Origin: an uncultured Nocardioides sp.
Lineage (GTDB): Bacteria; Actinomycetota; Actinomycetes; Propionibacteriales; Nocardioidaceae
Length of the DNA stretch: 22,832 bases
Assembly: GCF_946885725.1 (NCBI RefSeq)
Contig: NZ_CAMPGZ010000045.1
Coordinates: 1-22,832 of the forward strand
Direction: 5' to 3'
The notes beneath the pieces are model-generated. The model searched no databases and was not told where the DNA came from. It saw only the letters and a program-made list of their open reading frames with translations. The position numbers were made by a program, and so were the translations under genes. Shown one piece after another: positions 1 through 7,141 of this stretch (the first letter of the stretch is position 1; every line of letters begins with the position of its first letter).

Positions 1-545
1 AGCTCGCGGGCGAGGGCGTCGCGGACGGGGTAGCCGTCCCAGCCCGGCATGATCGGCGGGCTCACCGGTACGCCGCGGTGGAAGTCGACCGGTCCGGGCA
101 CGGAGATGCCGGCGCCCATCGGCTTCTCGATGCCGAGCTCGTCGAGCAGGGCGCGGGTCTCCTTGAGCGCCAGCGCGAGCACCGGCTCGGGGCCCTGCTT
201 GATGTCGCACGCCATGTGCCGCGTGGCGAGCACGGTGACGCGGCCGTCGGTGACGCCGACGGAGAGGCCGGTCGCGCCGATCGAGATGCCGACGAAGCGG
301 ATGTCGCCGGCCAGGTCGACGAGCGTGGACCGTCGACCGCCGCGGGAGGCGGCGTGCCCGACCTCCGAGGCCAGGCCGAGCTCGGCGAGCCGGGCCACCT
401 CGGCGGCGATGGTCGTGCGGGACACCTCGAGCATGCCCGCGAGCTGGACCCGGCTCAGCGGTCCCTCGTCACGCAGCCGCTCGAGGATGCGCGCCTGCAT
501 GGCGTTCTCCGCGCGGCCGGCCAGTGAGTGCAGCACGCTGCGCAT
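1..545 (-). CDS. ROK-family transcriptional regulator (3' part outside window)
   Basis: Partial gene running off the left edge; about 181 codons are present. Translating the minus strand from the ATG at 545 gives MRSVLHSLAGRAENAMQARI, then a winged-helix DNA-binding segment at about residues 14-65 (GPLSRVQLAGMLEVSRTTIA, followed by a GGRRST wing). Next comes the start of a ROK sugar-kinase-like fold (FVGISIGATGLSVGVTDG) with a later GAGISVPGPVD motif. This order of MarR-like helix-turn-helix then ROK domain is that of NagC/XylR/Mlc-type regulators, which usually sense a sugar or sugar phosphate. The C-terminal half with the zinc motif lies outside, so the ligand cannot be guessed. It is divergent from the SDR gene at 599, with a 17-bp dyad (574-590) in the 53-bp gap that could be its operator. 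The start is the first ATG before the recognisable helix-turn-helix; I saw no strong ribosome binding site. Confidence 0.85.
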   Translation of the reverse strand, partial: MRSVLHSLAGRAENAMQARILERLRDEGPLSRVQLAGMLEVSRTTIAAEVARLAELGLASEVGHAASRGGRRSTLVDLAGDIRFVGISIGATGLSVGVTDGRVTVLATRHMACDIKQGPEPVLALALKETRALLDELGIEKPMGAGISVPGPVDFHRGVPVSPPIMPGWDGYPVRDALARE

Positions 546-573
546 CCTCGCACGCGGATCCAGGGTTCATCCG

Positions 574-590
574 GCGTACCGCGGGTACGC
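574..590. promoter_or_regulatory. 17-bp inverted repeat in ROK/SDR divergent gap (operator candidate)
   Basis: Perfect dyad GCGTACC-gcg-GGTACGC, two 7-bp arms around a 3-bp centre. It sits between the divergent starts at 545 and 599, ending 8 bp before the SDR ATG. The position suits an operator that could affect either gene, most simply the adjacent ROK regulator. The function is inferred; only the symmetry is seen. Confidence 0.5.
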
Positions 591-598
591 AGGGTCCC

Positions 599-1510
599 AT
601 GAGCTGGAGCCGCACCGACCTGCCGTCCTTCTCCGACCGCACCGTGGTCGTCACCGGAGGCAACTCCGGAATCGGACGCCACGTGGCGTCCGCACTGGCC
701 GATGCGGGGGCCGACGTGACGATCGCCTGCCGCAACGTCGGGGCGGGAGAGGCGGTCGCCGCCGAGCTGGCCGAGCGCGGCACTCCCGGGGTCCGGGTGG
801 CCGAGCTCGACCTCGCCGACCTCTCGTCGGTGCGCCGCTTCGCCGAGCGCTGGGACCGCCCGCTCGACGTGCTGGTCAACAACGCCGGGGTGATGACGCC
901 GCCGCGCTACCGCGAGACCGTCGACGGCTTCGAGCTGCAGTTCGGCACCAACCACCTCGGCCACGTGGCGCTCACCGCCGGGCTGCTGCCGCACCTGCTC
1001 GCCACCGAGCAGCCGCGGGTCACCACGGTCTCGTCCATCGCGCACTGGCGCGGCCGGCCCGACGTGCTCGACGGCAACCGGGGCGGGCCCTACCAGCCCG
1101 AGCGGGCCTACGCGAACAGCAAGCTCGCCAACCTGCTTTTCACCTTCGAGCTCCAGCGCAAGGCGTCGCTCAGCGACAGCGCGCTGGTCTCCAACGCCGC
1201 GCACCCCGGCGTCTCGGCCACCAACCTCGTCACCAGCCAGCAGGGTCTCGGCGCGATCCCTGGCGTGCGCCCGCTCGCGCCGGCCGTTCTGCGGTTGCTG
1301 TTCCAATCGGCGGCGGCCGGCGCCGACCCGGTGCTGTACGCCGTCGCCGAGGCCGGCCCGGCGTCGTACACCGGCCCGCAGCGGCTGCGCGAGAGCCGCG
1401 GCCCGGCGGGGCCGGCGCGACTGAGCCGCTACGCGCGCGACGAGATGCTGGCCGCCAAGCTCTGGGACCTGTCGCTGGACCTCACTGGCGCCCGTTTCGA
1501 CTGGAGCTGA
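599..1510 (+). CDS. SDR-family NAD(P)-dependent oxidoreductase (retinol-dehydrogenase-like)
   Basis: 303-aa short-chain dehydrogenase/reductase. The nucleotide-binding motif TGGNSGIG is at residues 19-26, the NNAG motif at 94-97, the catalytic serine region VSSIAHW near 145 and the YANSK active-site pair at Y171/K175. The spacing between serine and tyrosine, plus SKLANLLF and NAAHPGVSATNL, fits the retinol dehydrogenase/WWOX-like branch of SDRs. This branch typically oxidises or reduces hydrophobic alcohols and ketones; the substrate here is unknown. The start at 599 is preferred over an in-frame upstream start because the Rossmann fold begins about 14 residues later and AGGG lies just upstream. 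Its 3' end overlaps the convergent homocysteine methyltransferase gene by 29 bp. Confidence 0.88.
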   Translation: MSWSRTDLPSFSDRTVVVTGGNSGIGRHVASALADAGADVTIACRNVGAGEAVAAELAERGTPGVRVAELDLADLSSVRRFAERWDRPLDVLVNNAGVMTPPRYRETVDGFELQFGTNHLGHVALTAGLLPHLLATEQPRVTTVSSIAHWRGRPDVLDGNRGGPYQPERAYANSKLANLLFTFELQRKASLSDSALVSNAAHPGVSATNLVTSQQGLGAIPGVRPLAPAVLRLLFQSAAAGADPVLYAVAEAGPASYTGPQRLRESRGPAGPARLSRYARDEMLAAKLWDLSLDLTGARFDWS

Positions 1511-2372
1511 GCACCTGGGCGAGCGCGGCGATGTCCTTCGGGCCGACCTGGCAGCAACCGCCCACGTACGCTGCACCGCGGGCGACCCAGTCCGGCGCGA
1601 GGTTGACGTCGTACGACGCCGGGCCGACCCAGCTGTGCGTGCCGTTGTCCCAGCCCTGGCCGCTGTTGGGGTAGGCCACCCCCGGCTTGCCGGTGACCCG
1701 CGCGGCGACGTCGAGTGCGGCCGCCACGTCGTCGGGGTCGCAGCAGTTGACGCCGACCGCGACGAGCGCGCCGACCCCTGTGGCCACCGCGAACGCGTCC
1801 TCGAGCGGCTGGCCGGCACGGGTGCTGTCGCCGGCGATGCTGTAGCTGAGCCAGCCCGGTACGCCCACGTCCGCGACGATCTCGGCCAGCACCTCCGCCT
1901 CGTCGGCGTCGGGCACGGTCTCGACCGCCAGCAGATCGGGCCCCGCCGAGGCGAGCAGCTCGATCCGCGGCCGGTGGAAGTCGTGCAGGCGGGTGCGGCA
2001 GACGCCGTACCTGCCCCGGTACTCCGACCCGTCGGCGAGGAACGCGCCGTACGGCCCGACCGACGCGGCGACCAGCCGGTCGACGCCGTCCTCGGCGAGC
2101 GCGTCGCGCACCTCGCGCGCGAGCGTGACGCTCCGGACGATCAGCGACTCGGCCTCCTTGCGCGAGAGCCCGACGTGCACGAAGCCCTCGACGCTGGCCT
2201 GGTAGCTCGCGGTGGTGGCGACGGTCGCGCCGGCGGCGAAGTAGGCGCGGTGCACGGCCGCGATCTCGTCCGGCGCGTCCCGCAGCAGCCGCGCGGTCCA
2301 CAGGTCGTCGGCGAGGTCCTGCCCGCGCTCGGCGAGCGCGTTGGACATGCCCCCGTCGAGGACGGTCGTCAT
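1482..2372 (-). CDS. mmuM: Homocysteine S-methyltransferase
   Basis: 296-aa single-domain homocysteine methyltransferase of the MmuM/YagD type, which transfers a methyl group from S-methylmethionine (or S-adenosylmethionine) to homocysteine to give methionine. The protein opens with TTVLDGGMSNALAERG, the usual strand-1 motif (LDGG). It carries the three zinc-ligand cysteines in GVNCC (C210) and GGCCQVGP (C273, C274). No folate or cobalamin domains are present, so it is not MetH. It starts 4 bp after the stop of the hydrolase gene at 2377 and is the last gene of the MMPL-hydrolase-mmuM operon. Why a methionine-forming enzyme sits in that operon is unclear. Methyl donor preference cannot be read from the sequence. 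Confidence 0.88.
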   Translation of the reverse strand: MTTVLDGGMSNALAERGQDLADDLWTARLLRDAPDEIAAVHRAYFAAGATVATTASYQASVEGFVHVGLSRKEAESLIVRSVTLAREVRDALAEDGVDRLVAASVGPYGAFLADGSEYRGRYGVCRTRLHDFHRPRIELLASAGPDLLAVETVPDADEAEVLAEIVADVGVPGWLSYSIAGDSTRAGQPLEDAFAVATGVGALVAVGVNCCDPDDVAAALDVAARVTGKPGVAYPNSGQGWDNGTHSWVGPASYDVNLAPDWVARGAAYVGGCCQVGPKDIAALAQVLSSSRNGRQ

Positions 2373-2376
2373 CGGG

Positions 2377-3159
2377 TCACCGGTGCTTCTCGAGGTGCGC
2401 GCGGATCGCGGCGTTGAACGCCTCCGGCCTTGCCACGTTGGTGATGTGGGCGGCGTCGTCGATCACGACGAGCTCGGAGTCGGGTATCGACTCGACCATC
2501 GCCTGGCCCACCGAGGGCGGGCAGGTCGGGTCCTCGGAGCCGGCCACGACGAGCGTCGGCACGCGTATCGCCGCGAGCTCGTCGGTCGCGTCGAACTTCG
2601 CGAGCGCGGCGCAGCAGCCGGCGTAGCCCTCGGCGGGCGTCGCGCGGAACATGCTCATGATCCAGTCGACCTGGTCGGGGTGCTCCTCCCGGAACTCCGG
2701 GGTGAACCACCGCTCGACGGTCGCGTCCACCAGCGCCTGCGTGCCTTCCGTGCGCACCTTCTCCGCGCGCTCCTCCCACATGTCGGGCGTGCCGAACACC
2801 GGGGCGGTCGAGCACAGAGCGAGGGCCGTGAGCCGGTCGCCGTGGTCGACGCCGAGCCGCTGCCCGATCGCGCCGCCGAGGGAGATCCCCGCGTAGGCGA
2901 ACCGTTCGATGCCGAGCCGGTCGGCGAGGGCGATCACGTCGGCGGCCAGCTCCTCGACGGTGTACGGCGCAGCCGGGGCCGGCGAGCCGCCGTGGCCGCG
3001 GGTGTCGAACCGGACGACGCGGAAGTCGCGGGCCAGGTCGGCCGCGAGCGCGTCCCACATCCGGTGGGTGGTGCCGAGCGAGGCGCCGAGCAGGACCGCG
3101 GGTCCGCCCGGCGCCCCCTCGTCGACGTGGTGCAGGTCTACATGGGTGTCGGTGGCCAT
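2377..3159 (-). CDS. Alpha/beta hydrolase, 3-oxoadipate enol-lactonase-like
   Basis: 260-aa alpha/beta hydrolase. The nucleophile elbow is GISLGG with S93; the other triad members are probably D210 (AGSEDPTCPP) and H238 (DDAAHITNV). The N-terminal oxyanion motif LGASLGTTHRMWDAL and FDTRGHGGSP are typical of PcaD, the 3-oxoadipate enol-lactonase of the protocatechuate branch of the beta-ketoadipate pathway. No other pca genes are visible nearby, so the true lactone or ester substrate is uncertain and I withhold the symbol. The gene begins 9 bp after the MMPL transporter stop and ends 4 bp before mmuM, so the three are almost certainly co-transcribed. Confidence 0.82.
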   Translation of the reverse strand: MATDTHVDLHHVDEGAPGGPAVLLGASLGTTHRMWDALAADLARDFRVVRFDTRGHGGSPAPAAPYTVEELAADVIALADRLGIERFAYAGISLGGAIGQRLGVDHGDRLTALALCSTAPVFGTPDMWEERAEKVRTEGTQALVDATVERWFTPEFREEHPDQVDWIMSMFRATPAEGYAGCCAALAKFDATDELAAIRVPTLVVAGSEDPTCPPSVGQAMVESIPDSELVVIDDAAHITNVARPEAFNAAIRAHLEKHR

Positions 3160-3168
3160 GCCCCGAAC

Positions 3169-5379
3169 TTACGCGGAGACCAGGTCGCGCTCCCGGGACG
3201 GCGGCTCGGGCTCGGAGGAGGCCGGCTCGGGCGCGATGCCCTCGCGGTGGCCGTGCCGCTCCCACCAGCGGGCGAGCGGCGCGGGTGCCCACCAGTTCGC
3301 CCTGCCCAGCAGCCGCATCGTCGCCGGCACCAGCAGCGCCCGGACGACGGTCGCGTCGAGCAGGACCGCGACCAGCATGCCGACGCCGATCATCTTCAGG
3401 AACACGATGCCGCTGGTGGCGAAGCCGCCGATGACCACGGCCAGCAGCAGCGCCGCGCTCGTGATGATCCGGCCGGTGCGCTGCACACCGGTGGCGACGG
3501 CAACGGTGTTGTCATGCGTCCGGTCCCATTCCTCGCGGACCCGTGACAGCAGGAACACCTCGTAGTCCATGGACAGCCCGAACAGGATCGCCAGCATCAG
3601 GATCGGCTGGGTCACGTCGAGGTAGCCGGGCGAGGTGAAGCCGAGCAACCCCGACAGGTGGCCCTCCTGGAAGATCCAGGTCACCACGCCGAACGACGCA
3701 CCGATCGACACCGCGGCCATCACGACCGCCTTGACCGGCAGCACCAGCGAGCCGAACGCCACGAACAGCAGCACCAGCATCACCGCGACCACGACCAGGC
3801 CCATCCACGGCAGGTGGTCACCCACCGAGTCGATGAGGTCCACGGCCTGCGCCGACGGCCCACCGACCAGCGCGGTGACGCCGTCGCCGGGGTCGACCGC
3901 GCGGATCTCGCGGACCATGTCCTGCGACGCCTGGGTCTGGCCGTTGCCGGACCAGGTCGCCTGCACCAGCGTCATCGCGTCGCCGCCGTCGCGCGCGCTG
4001 TCGATCGGCTGCACGTCCTTCATTCCCGGCAGGTCGGCGAGCTCGGCGACGTAGTCGCGCACCTCCTCGCGGTCCGCGCCGCGCAGCACGACCGTCGCCG
4101 ACGACGTCTCGCCGCCGAACTGGTTGGCGAGCAGGTCGGCCGCGACCCGGCTCGGCATGTCCGGGGGCAGCACGCGCTCGTCGACGCTGCCCCACCGGGC
4201 GTTGGCGAACGGCCCCGCGAGGGCGAGCAGGCCGACGGCGATGACCGCGAGGTACGTCGCGGGCCTGCGCATCACGCTGTGCGCGACCCGGGCCCACGCG
4301 CCGTGCTCGTCGGCCCGGCGGTCGGCGCGGCGACCCGCACGACGCCGCCAGGGCATCCGGCCGAGCTCGATCCGGCGGCCCAGCACGGTGAGCAGCGCGG
4401 GCAGCACGGTCAGCGCCGCCGCCATCGCGACCAGCACGGCCGCCATCCCGCCGTACCCCATGGAGCGGAGGAACGCCTGCGGGAAGATCAGCAGCGAGGC
4501 CAGCGACGCGGCGACGATCAGGCCGGAGAACAGCACGGTCCGGCCGGCGGTCGCCATCGTGCGCGCGACCGCGGCGCGCACGCTGTCCTTGCCGTCGTCG
4601 GGCTGCGCGGCGAGCTCCTCGCGGAACCGGCTGACCACGAACAGCGCGTAGTCGATGGCCAGACCCATGCCCAGCAACGTGATCACGTTGATCGCGAACA
4701 CCGAGACCTCGGTGACACCGGTGATCAGCCGTACCACCGCGAAGGCCCCGAACACCGCGATCGCGCCGACCAGCGTCGGCATCAGCGCCGCGACGAGGCT
4801 GCCGAAGATCAGCAGGCTGAGCAGGAAGACGATCGGCATCGAGAGCGACTCGGCCCGCGCGATGTCCTCGGACACCTGCTCGTTGACGTCGCCGTAGACC
4901 GCCCACTGGCCGGCCAGGTTGGTGGTCAGGCCCGGCGCGTCGAGCGCCTCGGAGACCTCGTCCCAGCTCTGCGACTTGGCGTCCTGGCTGTCGCCGGCGA
5001 GGGTGAGGATCACGCGCGTGGTGCGGCCGTCCTCGCCGACCAGGCTCGGGTCGGGGGTGTCGTAGTAGGACACGACCCGGTCCACCGTCCCGTCCGGCAG
5101 GTCCTCGATCGTGCTCGTCACCGCGTCGCGGAACGCGGCGTCGTCGACCCGCAGCTCGTCGCTGGAGTAGACCGCGACGACGTCCGCCCCGCGGTCGCCG
5201 AACGCCTCCTGCTCCACCTCGAGCGCCCGCGACGACTCGCTCGCCGGGTCGTCGAACCCGCCCTGGCTCAGCCGGTCGAACACGCCGAGCCCGAACGCCG
5301 CCGCCGCGGCCACCAGCACCAGTGCGCCGACGAGCACCAGCCGGGCCCGTGCAGCGACGATCCGTCCCCATGTGTACAT
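3169..5379 (-). CDS. MMPL-family (RND-type) membrane transporter
   Basis: 736-aa integral membrane protein with the two-fold architecture of the MMPL family. One N-terminal helix (about residues 11-32) is followed by a large extracytoplasmic domain, five clustered helices, and then a repeat of the same layout. The proton-relay-like motifs occur twice: LAIDYALFVVSRFREE with D243/Y244, and LSMDYEVFLLSRVREEW with D605/Y606. The shorter length and extra domains resemble YdfJ-type exporters rather than the roughly 950-aa mycobacterial MmpL lipid transporters. It is expected to act in the cytoplasmic membrane as a proton-driven exporter of a hydrophobic compound or drug. It is first in a three-gene operon and divergent from the TetR regulator, the usual arrangement for a repressor-controlled efflux pump. 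Substrate unknown. Confidence 0.92.
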   Translation of the reverse strand: MYTWGRIVAARARLVLVGALVLVAAAAAFGLGVFDRLSQGGFDDPASESSRALEVEQEAFGDRGADVVAVYSSDELRVDDAAFRDAVTSTIEDLPDGTVDRVVSYYDTPDPSLVGEDGRTTRVILTLAGDSQDAKSQSWDEVSEALDAPGLTTNLAGQWAVYGDVNEQVSEDIARAESLSMPIVFLLSLLIFGSLVAALMPTLVGAIAVFGAFAVVRLITGVTEVSVFAINVITLLGMGLAIDYALFVVSRFREELAAQPDDGKDSVRAAVARTMATAGRTVLFSGLIVAASLASLLIFPQAFLRSMGYGGMAAVLVAMAAALTVLPALLTVLGRRIELGRMPWRRRAGRRADRRADEHGAWARVAHSVMRRPATYLAVIAVGLLALAGPFANARWGSVDERVLPPDMPSRVAADLLANQFGGETSSATVVLRGADREEVRDYVAELADLPGMKDVQPIDSARDGGDAMTLVQATWSGNGQTQASQDMVREIRAVDPGDGVTALVGGPSAQAVDLIDSVGDHLPWMGLVVVAVMLVLLFVAFGSLVLPVKAVVMAAVSIGASFGVVTWIFQEGHLSGLLGFTSPGYLDVTQPILMLAILFGLSMDYEVFLLSRVREEWDRTHDNTVAVATGVQRTGRIITSAALLLAVVIGGFATSGIVFLKMIGVGMLVAVLLDATVVRALLVPATMRLLGRANWWAPAPLARWWERHGHREGIAPEPASSEPEPPSRERDLVSA

Positions 5380-5511
5380 CGGTTACGCTCGCTATCGGTC
5401 GTCATTTCAGTGAACGGGCATAACAGTGAATGATGTAAACTCTGGTGTCAAGCGTTTATGGTTAGGTGGTCCGGACGCACCCGCGACCCACAGGAAGAGG
5501 CGATCCGCCCG
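5380..5511. promoter_or_regulatory. Divergent MMPL/TetR control region with direct repeats
   Basis: This 132-bp gap is visibly more AT-rich than its surroundings, as expected for a promoter region. It holds two pairs of direct repeats, each with a 16-bp period: ATCGGT at 5378 and 5394, and CAGTGAA at 5408 and 5424. A consensus-like minus-strand -35 box TTGACA lies at 5451-5446, but no convincing -10 was found at 17-18 bp. A plus-strand TGTAAACT at 5434-5441 could be a -10. Binding by the adjacent TetR protein is inferred. An in-frame ATG at 5458 could extend the TetR protein into this region. Confidence 0.45.
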
Positions 5512-6375
5512 ATGACGAGCACGGCCGAGGGGACGGAGCCCCTGGGGCAGGCGACGCGGAAGACCGGGCCCACCCGGCGCGAGCGGCAGCGTCAGGCGAC
5601 CTTCGACGAGATCGTCGAGGTGGCGCGCCGGCTGCTGCGCGAGGGGCAGGACGTGTCGATCCGGGCCGTGGCCTCGGAGATGGGGCTGACCGCCCCGGCG
5701 CTGTACCGGTACGTCGACAGCCACGCCGAGCTGCTGACGCTCGTCGCGCGGGCGATCTTCGTCGACGTCGTCGCGGCGATGACCGTCGCGCGCGACCGGC
5801 ACTCCGATGACGACCCGGCCGCGCAGATCATTGCCGGGGTCGGGGCGTTCAGGGCCTGGGCGCTCAACAACCGCGAGGAGTTCCGGCTGGTCTTCGCCTC
5901 ACCCCCGACGCCGGAGATCGAGGCTCACGCGCACATGCCGCTGATGTCGTTGACCGACTGCGTGCCCGAGGAGATGGGCGCGCGAGAGTTCGGGACGTTC
6001 TTCGCCGACATCTTCGGCCGGCTCTGGATGAAGTACCACTTCCCGGTCCCCGCCGACGACGCCCTGCCTGAGGGTGTGCTGGAGGCGCTGGCCGGGGAAC
6101 CGGTCGAGGGGTTCGAGACCAAGCTGGCGCCTTCCGCCCAGCAGGCCGGAGCGCCGGTGACACCGGGGATGCTGTGGCTGTTCGAGCGGTCCTGGGCGAA
6201 GCTCTACGGCACGGTCACCCTCGAGGTGTTCGGCCACGTGCACCCGGGCCTGATCACGACCAACGCGCTGTTCGAGGCCACCGTGCTCGACATCGGCAGC
6301 GACCTCGGCCTCGCCGGCGAGTGGGAGCGGCTGCAGGGCGTGGTGCGCGAGGCGGCAGCGCTCCCGAGCGCCTAG
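5512..6375 (+). CDS. TetR/AcrR-family transcriptional regulator (WHG-type C-terminus)
   Basis: 287-aa one-component regulator. After a basic, disordered N-terminus comes a TetR helix-turn-helix: RQRQATFDEIVEVARRLLRE, then VSIRAVASEMGLTAPALYRYV at roughly residues 48-68. A long alpha-helical ligand-binding domain follows (VGAFRAWALNNREEFRLVFA is typical of the WHG subgroup). The start at 5512 is chosen because AGGAAGAGG lies about 11 nt upstream. The ATG at 5458 would add 18 residues without recognisable structure. It is divergent from the MMPL-hydrolase-mmuM operon, so repression of that operon, relieved by a small hydrophobic ligand, is the simplest role. It converges with the dienelactone hydrolase gene, with only 7 bp between stops. 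Confidence 0.9.
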   Translation: MTSTAEGTEPLGQATRKTGPTRRERQRQATFDEIVEVARRLLREGQDVSIRAVASEMGLTAPALYRYVDSHAELLTLVARAIFVDVVAAMTVARDRHSDDDPAAQIIAGVGAFRAWALNNREEFRLVFASPPTPEIEAHAHMPLMSLTDCVPEEMGAREFGTFFADIFGRLWMKYHFPVPADDALPEGVLEALAGEPVEGFETKLAPSAQQAGAPVTPGMLWLFERSWAKLYGTVTLEVFGHVHPGLITTNALFEATVLDIGSDLGLAGEWERLQGVVREAAALPSA

Positions 6376-6386
6376 ACCGCTTCTAG
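6372..6386. repeat. Short inverted repeat holding both convergent stop codons
   Basis: CTAGA-ccgct-TCTAG, 5-bp arms around a 5-bp loop. The TAG stop of the TetR gene (6373-6375) and the TAG stop of the hydrolase on the other strand (6383-6385) lie one in each arm. A second short hairpin, GCGCT-cccg-AGCGC, ends at 6371. There is no T-run, and the stems are too short for a confident terminator call. Confidence 0.35.
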
Positions 6387-7141
6387 CTCCGGGGCCGTAG
6401 CCGGCGCGCGAACAGGTCGAGCAGCGCGTCCCAGTGCCGCTCCGTCGCCGCCTCGTCGTACACGTGGGTGTCGGCCATCGTGAAGCCGTGCTGCGCGCCG
6501 TCGTACTGCTCGCAGGTGTGCACGACACCGGCCTCGGTGAGTGCGTCGTCGAGGCGGCGCTGCATCTCCGGCGGCATCCCCGGGTCCTTGTCCGCGCTGC
6601 CGACGTACACCTCGGCCCGGATCCGGTCGGCCAGCAGGTGCGGGCTGTCCGGGTCGTCCGTCGCCAACCGCGCGGGATGGAACGCCGCGACGGCTGCGAC
6701 GTCGTCCGGGCGGGACGCCGCCGACCGCAGCGCGACGCCGCCGCCGAAGCAGTAGCCGACGACGCCCACCGGTCCGGTCACGTCGCGGAGGCCGAGCAGG
6801 TAGTCGAGGTACGCCGCGTTGTCGGACGCCAGCATCTGCGGGGTCGTCGCGCGCATCCACGGGCTCAACGTGCCGAACAGCGAGCGCCGCTGCTCGGGGT
6901 CGGCGAGACGGTTCACATCGACGAGGGGGGCGCGGCGGTGCCGGTGGAAGACGTTGGGCACCAGCACCGTGTAGCCGTGCTCCGCGAGCCGCGCCGCCAT
7001 CTCGGCCAGCCGCGGCCGCGGCCCGAACGCGTCCATGTAGAGCAGCACGCCCGGGTGCGGGCCCGGCCCCTCGCCGGTCACCACGATGGCATCGGCGGTC
7101 CCGTCCGGGGTCGGTACGCCGACGGTCTGCGGTGTCGCCAT
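6383..7141 (-). CDS. Dienelactone hydrolase family protein
   Basis: 252-aa alpha/beta hydrolase of the dienelactone hydrolase family, which has a cysteine nucleophile. The elbow is VGYCFGGG with C131; an acid is likely in GSADKD (184-186) and the base is H218 in AQHGFTM. Classical members open 4-carboxymethylenebut-2-en-4-olide during chlorocatechol breakdown, but many homologues act on other lactones or esters. The ATG overlaps the stop of the GST-type reductase by one base (TGATG), so translation is coupled. It is the last gene of the flavin monooxygenase cassette. The GYCFGG signature is intact, so an active hydrolase is expected. Confidence 0.88.
   Translation of the reverse strand: MATPQTVGVPTPDGTADAIVVTGEGPGPHPGVLLYMDAFGPRPRLAEMAARLAEHGYTVLVPNVFHRHRRAPLVDVNRLADPEQRRSLFGTLSPWMRATTPQMLASDNAAYLDYLLGLRDVTGPVGVVGYCFGGGVALRSAASRPDDVAAVAAFHPARLATDDPDSPHLLADRIRAEVYVGSADKDPGMPPEMQRRLDDALTEAGVVHTCEQYDGAQHGFTMADTHVYDEAATERHWDALLDLFARRLRPRS

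Noticed and set aside
49..1674. 541-codon plus-strand open frame across ROK, SDR and mmuM
   Set aside because: It runs antisense to the ROK gene and out of frame with the SDR; it changes composition abruptly and shows no motif.
3658..5433. 591-codon plus-strand open frame opposite the MMPL gene
   Set aside because: The product is rich in Arg/His/Gln/Asp with no hydrophobic or conserved pattern; it mirrors the codon structure of the transporter.
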